In this document: piece after piece, positions 46,578-48,300 of the stretch
Numbering within the stretch: the stretch's first letter is position 1
Layout: each line of letters opens with the position of its first letter
Assembly (NCBI GenBank): GCA_013286235.1
Contig: JABDGE010000024.1
Location: 1-48,300, forward strand
Source of the DNA: Bacteroidota bacterium
GTDB lineage: Bacteria > Bacteroidota > Bacteroidia > Sphingobacteriales > Sphingobacteriaceae
Length of the DNA stretch: 48,300 nt
Reading direction: 5' to 3'
Notes under the pieces: model-generated
Databases searched by the model: none
Seen by the model: only the letters and a program-made list of their open reading frames with translations
Told to the model about the DNA's origin: nothing
Program-made: the position numbers and the translations under genes

Positions 46578-47018
46578 TTAGTTCCAGGGAGCCGTACCTG
46601 ATACGGTTATTCCCATACTGCGGGCAGTACCTGCCACCATTTTCATGGCCGACTCTACCGTAAATGCATTCAAATCAGGCATTTTATCTTTCGCAATCGT
46701 TTCAACCTGGCCCCAGTTTACACTGCCAACTTTTTTACGGTTAGGCTCGGCTGATCCACCTTTTAAACCTGATGCTTCCAACAACTGGATAGCAACGGGA
46801 GGTGTTTTGATGATAAACTCAAATGATTTGTCTGTATAAACAGTAATAAGTACCGGTAGCACTTTTCCAGCTTTATCCTGGGTACGTGCGTTGAACTGCT
46901 TGCAAAATTCCATAATGTTCACCCCTTTTGCACCCAAGGCTGGGCCAATTGGAGGCGAGGGATTTGCAGCGCCGCCCTTTACCTGCAGTTTCACCATTGC
47001 ACCGACTTCTTTTGCCAT
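46578..47018 (-). CDS. rplK: 50S ribosomal protein L11
   Basis: L11 sits at the GTPase-associated centre. The 146-residue protein carries [58 protein letters not shown] and [18 protein letters not shown], all conserved. Length is slightly above the usual 141. ATG at 47018. A 192-base gap with a hairpin separates it from nusG. Confidence 0.98.
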   Translation of the reverse strand: MAKEVGAMVKLQVKGGAANPSPPIGPALGAKGVNIMEFCKQFNARTQDKAGKVLPVLITVYTDKSFEFIIKTPPVAIQLLEASGLKGGSAEPNRKKVGSVNWGQVETIAKDKMPDLNAFTVESAMKMVAGTARSMGITVSGTAPWN

Positions 47019-47083
47019 TTTTACTTATTTAAATTATAACACAATGTTAGTAGTGGAAGCTATGTAACATTTCTCTTTCGAGT

Positions 47084-47215
47084 AGTGATCAGAGATTAGA
47101 GGTTAGTGATTAGGAACCTCGCTCATGAATCAACTTCACTCATTAATATTTTTATGTGATTTAAATCTTAAAAACCAAAAATCTACTAATCTCCGATCTC
47201 TAACTTCTAATCACT
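47084..47215 (-). repeat. 30-base imperfect inverted repeat in the nusG-rplK gap
   Basis: Arms 47084-47113 and 47186-47215 pair at 23 of 30 positions across a 72-base loop. The arms are built from variants of ATTAGTG and AGAGATTAG, a third vocabulary. The right arm overlaps the last codons of nusG. No terminator-like U-run follows. Confidence 0.65.
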
Positions 47216-47753
47216 CTTTTTCAACCTGCATGTAATTCAACTCAAGCGGCGTACGGCGCCCGAATATCTTTACCATTACTTTCAGCTTTTTCTTTTCTTC
47301 GTTCACTTCTTCTATTACACCGCTGAAGCCGTTGAAGGGCCCATCCATCACTTTAACCCCTTCGCCTATATAATAAGGTACATTCATGGTTTCACCCTGT
47401 GCGCTCATTTCGTCAACCTTACCTAAGATGCGGTTAACTTCAGCCTGGCGAAGCGGGATAGCATTTCCCGCCTTATCGCCCAAAAAGCCGATAACGCTGT
47501 TTATATTTTTGATGATATGCTCTATTTCAGCATCCAAAGCCGCTTCAATCAACACGTAACCCGGGAAAAAATTGCGTTCTTTTGCAATTTTCTTTCCATC
47601 GCGCATCTGGTAATATTTCTCCGTCGGGATCAACACCTGGGGAACCAGGTTTGTAACGCCCAAACGATTTATTTCAGCATCAATATATTGTTTAACCTTT
47701 TTTTCCTTGCCGCTAATAGCACGCACCACATACCATTTTAACTGATCGCTCAT
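47211..47753 (-). CDS. nusG: transcription termination/antitermination protein NusG
   Basis: NusG binds RNA polymerase and couples transcription to translation or Rho. The 180-residue protein has the NGN domain starting KWYVVRAISGKEKKVKQYID, with NFFPGYVLIEAALDAEIEHI. The KOW domain is IGEGVKVMDGPFNGFSGVIE (about residues 127-146), ending FGRRTPLELNYMQVEKE. It lies 16 bases downstream of secE. Confidence 0.97.
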   Translation of the reverse strand: MSDQLKWYVVRAISGKEKKVKQYIDAEINRLGVTNLVPQVLIPTEKYYQMRDGKKIAKERNFFPGYVLIEAALDAEIEHIIKNINSVIGFLGDKAGNAIPLRQAEVNRILGKVDEMSAQGETMNVPYYIGEGVKVMDGPFNGFSGVIEEVNEEKKKLKVMVKIFGRRTPLELNYMQVEKE

Positions 47754-47769
47754 TTGCTTTTCCTTAAAT

Positions 47770-47964
47770 TTAGGTTAGTGATTCGTAAAATTGCTTAAGC
47801 AAAAATTGGATGCTCTGATCCATCACCAAAATAACCATCGCGATGATCATCGCCGCCACCAACACCAAAACAGCGCTATTTTGCAATTCGCGCCAAGTTG
47901 GCCAGGTAACTTTTTGGGTTAACTCAATGTAAGACTCTTTTATATACTCAGATACTTTAGCCAT
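47770..47964 (-). CDS. secE: preprotein translocase subunit SecE
   Basis: SecE is the small essential SecYEG subunit. The 64-residue protein reads MAKVSEYIKESYIELTQKVT, then WPTWRELQNSAVLVLV and a single transmembrane helix VAAMIIAMVILVMDQSIQFL, which is the short one-helix form usual outside Enterobacteria. The ATG at 47964 is chosen. A longer frame to 47994 would start inside the tRNA-Trp gene. tRNA-Trp ends 19 bases upstream. Confidence 0.95.
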   Translation of the reverse strand: MAKVSEYIKESYIELTQKVTWPTWRELQNSAVLVLVAAMIIAMVILVMDQSIQFLLKQFYESLT

Positions 47965-47983
47965 ATTGCTCTTTTCTGTTATG

Positions 47984-48054
47984 CACGGGAACAAGGATTC
48001 GAACCCTGATCAAAGGTTTTGGAGACCTCTATTCTACCATTGAACTATTCCCGT
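47984..48054 (-). tRNA. tRNA-Trp (CCA anticodon)
   Basis: The minus strand folds as a tRNA of 71 bases without encoded CCA. The acceptor stem is ACGGGAA/TTCCCGT with discriminator G. The D-arm contains AGTTCAATGGTAGAAT, the anticodon stem-loop AGGTCTCCAAAACCT carries CCA, and the T-arm is CAGGGTTCGAATCCTTG. A tRNA-Trp between tuf and secE is the standard Bacteroidota arrangement. It is probably processed out of the same transcript. Confidence 0.97.
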
Positions 48055-48060
48055 TTTCCG

Positions 48061-48100
48061 TAAAACCCCCTAAACCCTAAATCCCCAAAGGGACTTTTTT
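48061..48100 (-). repeat. G-rich TTTAGGG-like repeat before tRNA-Trp
   Basis: The minus strand reads AGTCCCTTTGGGGATTTAGG, then GTTTAGGGGG, directly upstream of the tRNA. It resembles a decayed form of an AGTCCC(C)TTTAGGGGATTTAGGGG element that I recall in gaps of many Bacteroidota genomes. GTCCC and GGGGA can pair. Confidence 0.45.
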
Positions 48101-48123
48101 AATCAAGGGGCTATTTATATTAA

Positions 48124-48156
48124 CAAAGTACTTAGCCAAAACAGCTAAGTACTTTG
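48124..48156 (-). terminator. perfect 13-bp hairpin between tuf and tRNA-Trp
   Basis: CAAAGTACTTAGC (48124-48136) and GCTAAGTACTTTG (48144-48156) are exact complements around a 7-base loop. The minus-strand sequence after it, TTAATATAAATAG, is AU-rich without a U-run. It may be a terminator of the tuf transcript or an RNA processing site that frees the tRNA. Confidence 0.7.
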
Positions 48157-48181
48157 CCGTAAATTAACCTTGCCTTTTCCT

Positions 48182-48199
48182 CTCCGCCAGCAGGCGGAG
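48182..48199. repeat. GC-rich palindrome CTCCGCC-AGCA-GGCGGAG after tuf
   Basis: A 7-base-pair stem with a 4-base loop lies 15 bases past the tuf stop. It is followed by a GGGGGGCGTGGC tract on the plus strand. Its GC content is out of line with the surroundings. I recall similar CCGCCAGCAGGCGG units between genes of related genomes, so it may be a dispersed intergenic repeat. Confidence 0.55.
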
Positions 48200-48213
48200 C
48201 CGGGGGGCGTGGC

Positions 48214-48300
48214 TTATTTCAATATTTCGGTTACCTGACCGGCGCCTACTGTTCTGCCGCCTTCACGGATAGCGAAACGTAAGCCTTTTTCCATAGCGAT
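48214..48300 (-). CDS. tuf: elongation factor Tu, C-terminal 28 residues
   Basis: The minus-strand frame entering at 48300 reads IAMEKGLRFAIREGGRTVGA, then GQVTEILK and TAA. This is the conserved end of EF-Tu, the GTPase that carries aminoacyl-tRNA to the ribosome. The rest of the gene lies beyond the window. Its position before tRNA-Trp and secE is canonical. Confidence 0.96.
   Translation of the reverse strand: MAMEKGLRFAIREGGRTVGAGQVTEILK

Overview
The window looks like chromosome of a Bacteroidota member, most likely family Sphingobacteriaceae (Mucilaginibacter/Pedobacter type). The reasons are the protein character (RpoB/RpoC, a GumC-like BY-kinase, DUF3467, a pRiA4b ORF-3-like protein before miaA), candidate promoters of the Bacteroidota form TAnnTTTG, and low-complexity intergenic hairpins. 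The genus is inferred from memory of such genomes, not from a search.

Layout: (1) 1-2244, plus strand: 3' end of an acidic pRiA4b ORF-3-like gene, miaA, and a nitrilase-family amidohydrolase. (2) 2249-9814, minus strand: sugar-nucleotide genes, namely a full dTDP-L-rhamnose set (rfbA, D, C, B), a full GDP-D-glycero-D-manno-heptose set (gmhA, hddA, gmhB, hddC) and fcl. (3) 9815-15190: an accessory stretch with remnants of four different transposases around an acyltransferase, a KefB-type cation/proton antiporter and a small secreted protein. (4) 15195-30325, minus strand: gmd, a WecG/TagA-type transferase, a methyltransferase, a secreted beta-helix protein, an epimerase, GT4 and GT2 transferases, a Wzy-like polymerase, a sulfotransferase, a Wzx-like flippase, a Wzc/GumC-like tyrosine kinase with a (Gly-Tyr)10 tail, and a Wza-like lipoprotein. 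(5) 30618-36234, minus strand: cysN, cysD, cysC and cysQ (PAPS supply and PAP removal), a DUF3467 protein and a TviB-like UDP-sugar dehydrogenase. (6) 36358-48300, minus strand: the conserved order tuf(partial)-tRNA-Trp-secE-nusG-rplK-rplA-rplJ-rplL-rpoB-rpoC.

Regions 2, 4 and 5 read as one roughly 34-kb Wzx/Wzy-type exopolysaccharide locus abutting the rpoC end of the RNA polymerase operon. The sugar genes would supply dTDP-rhamnose, GDP-heptose or a 6-deoxy derivative, a GDP-6-deoxyhexose and a UDP-uronic acid. The transferases assemble the unit, Wzx/Wzy flip and polymerise it, Wzc/Wza control length and export. The CysDNC-CysQ-sulfotransferase set suggests that the product is sulfated. The centre of the locus (about 16-33 kb) is visibly AT-richer than rpoBC, as is usual for exchangeable serotype-specific DNA.

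The most unusual non-coding signal is a series of long imperfect hairpins in at least four gaps of the secE-rpoC operon, each built from its own degenerate 6-7-base word.
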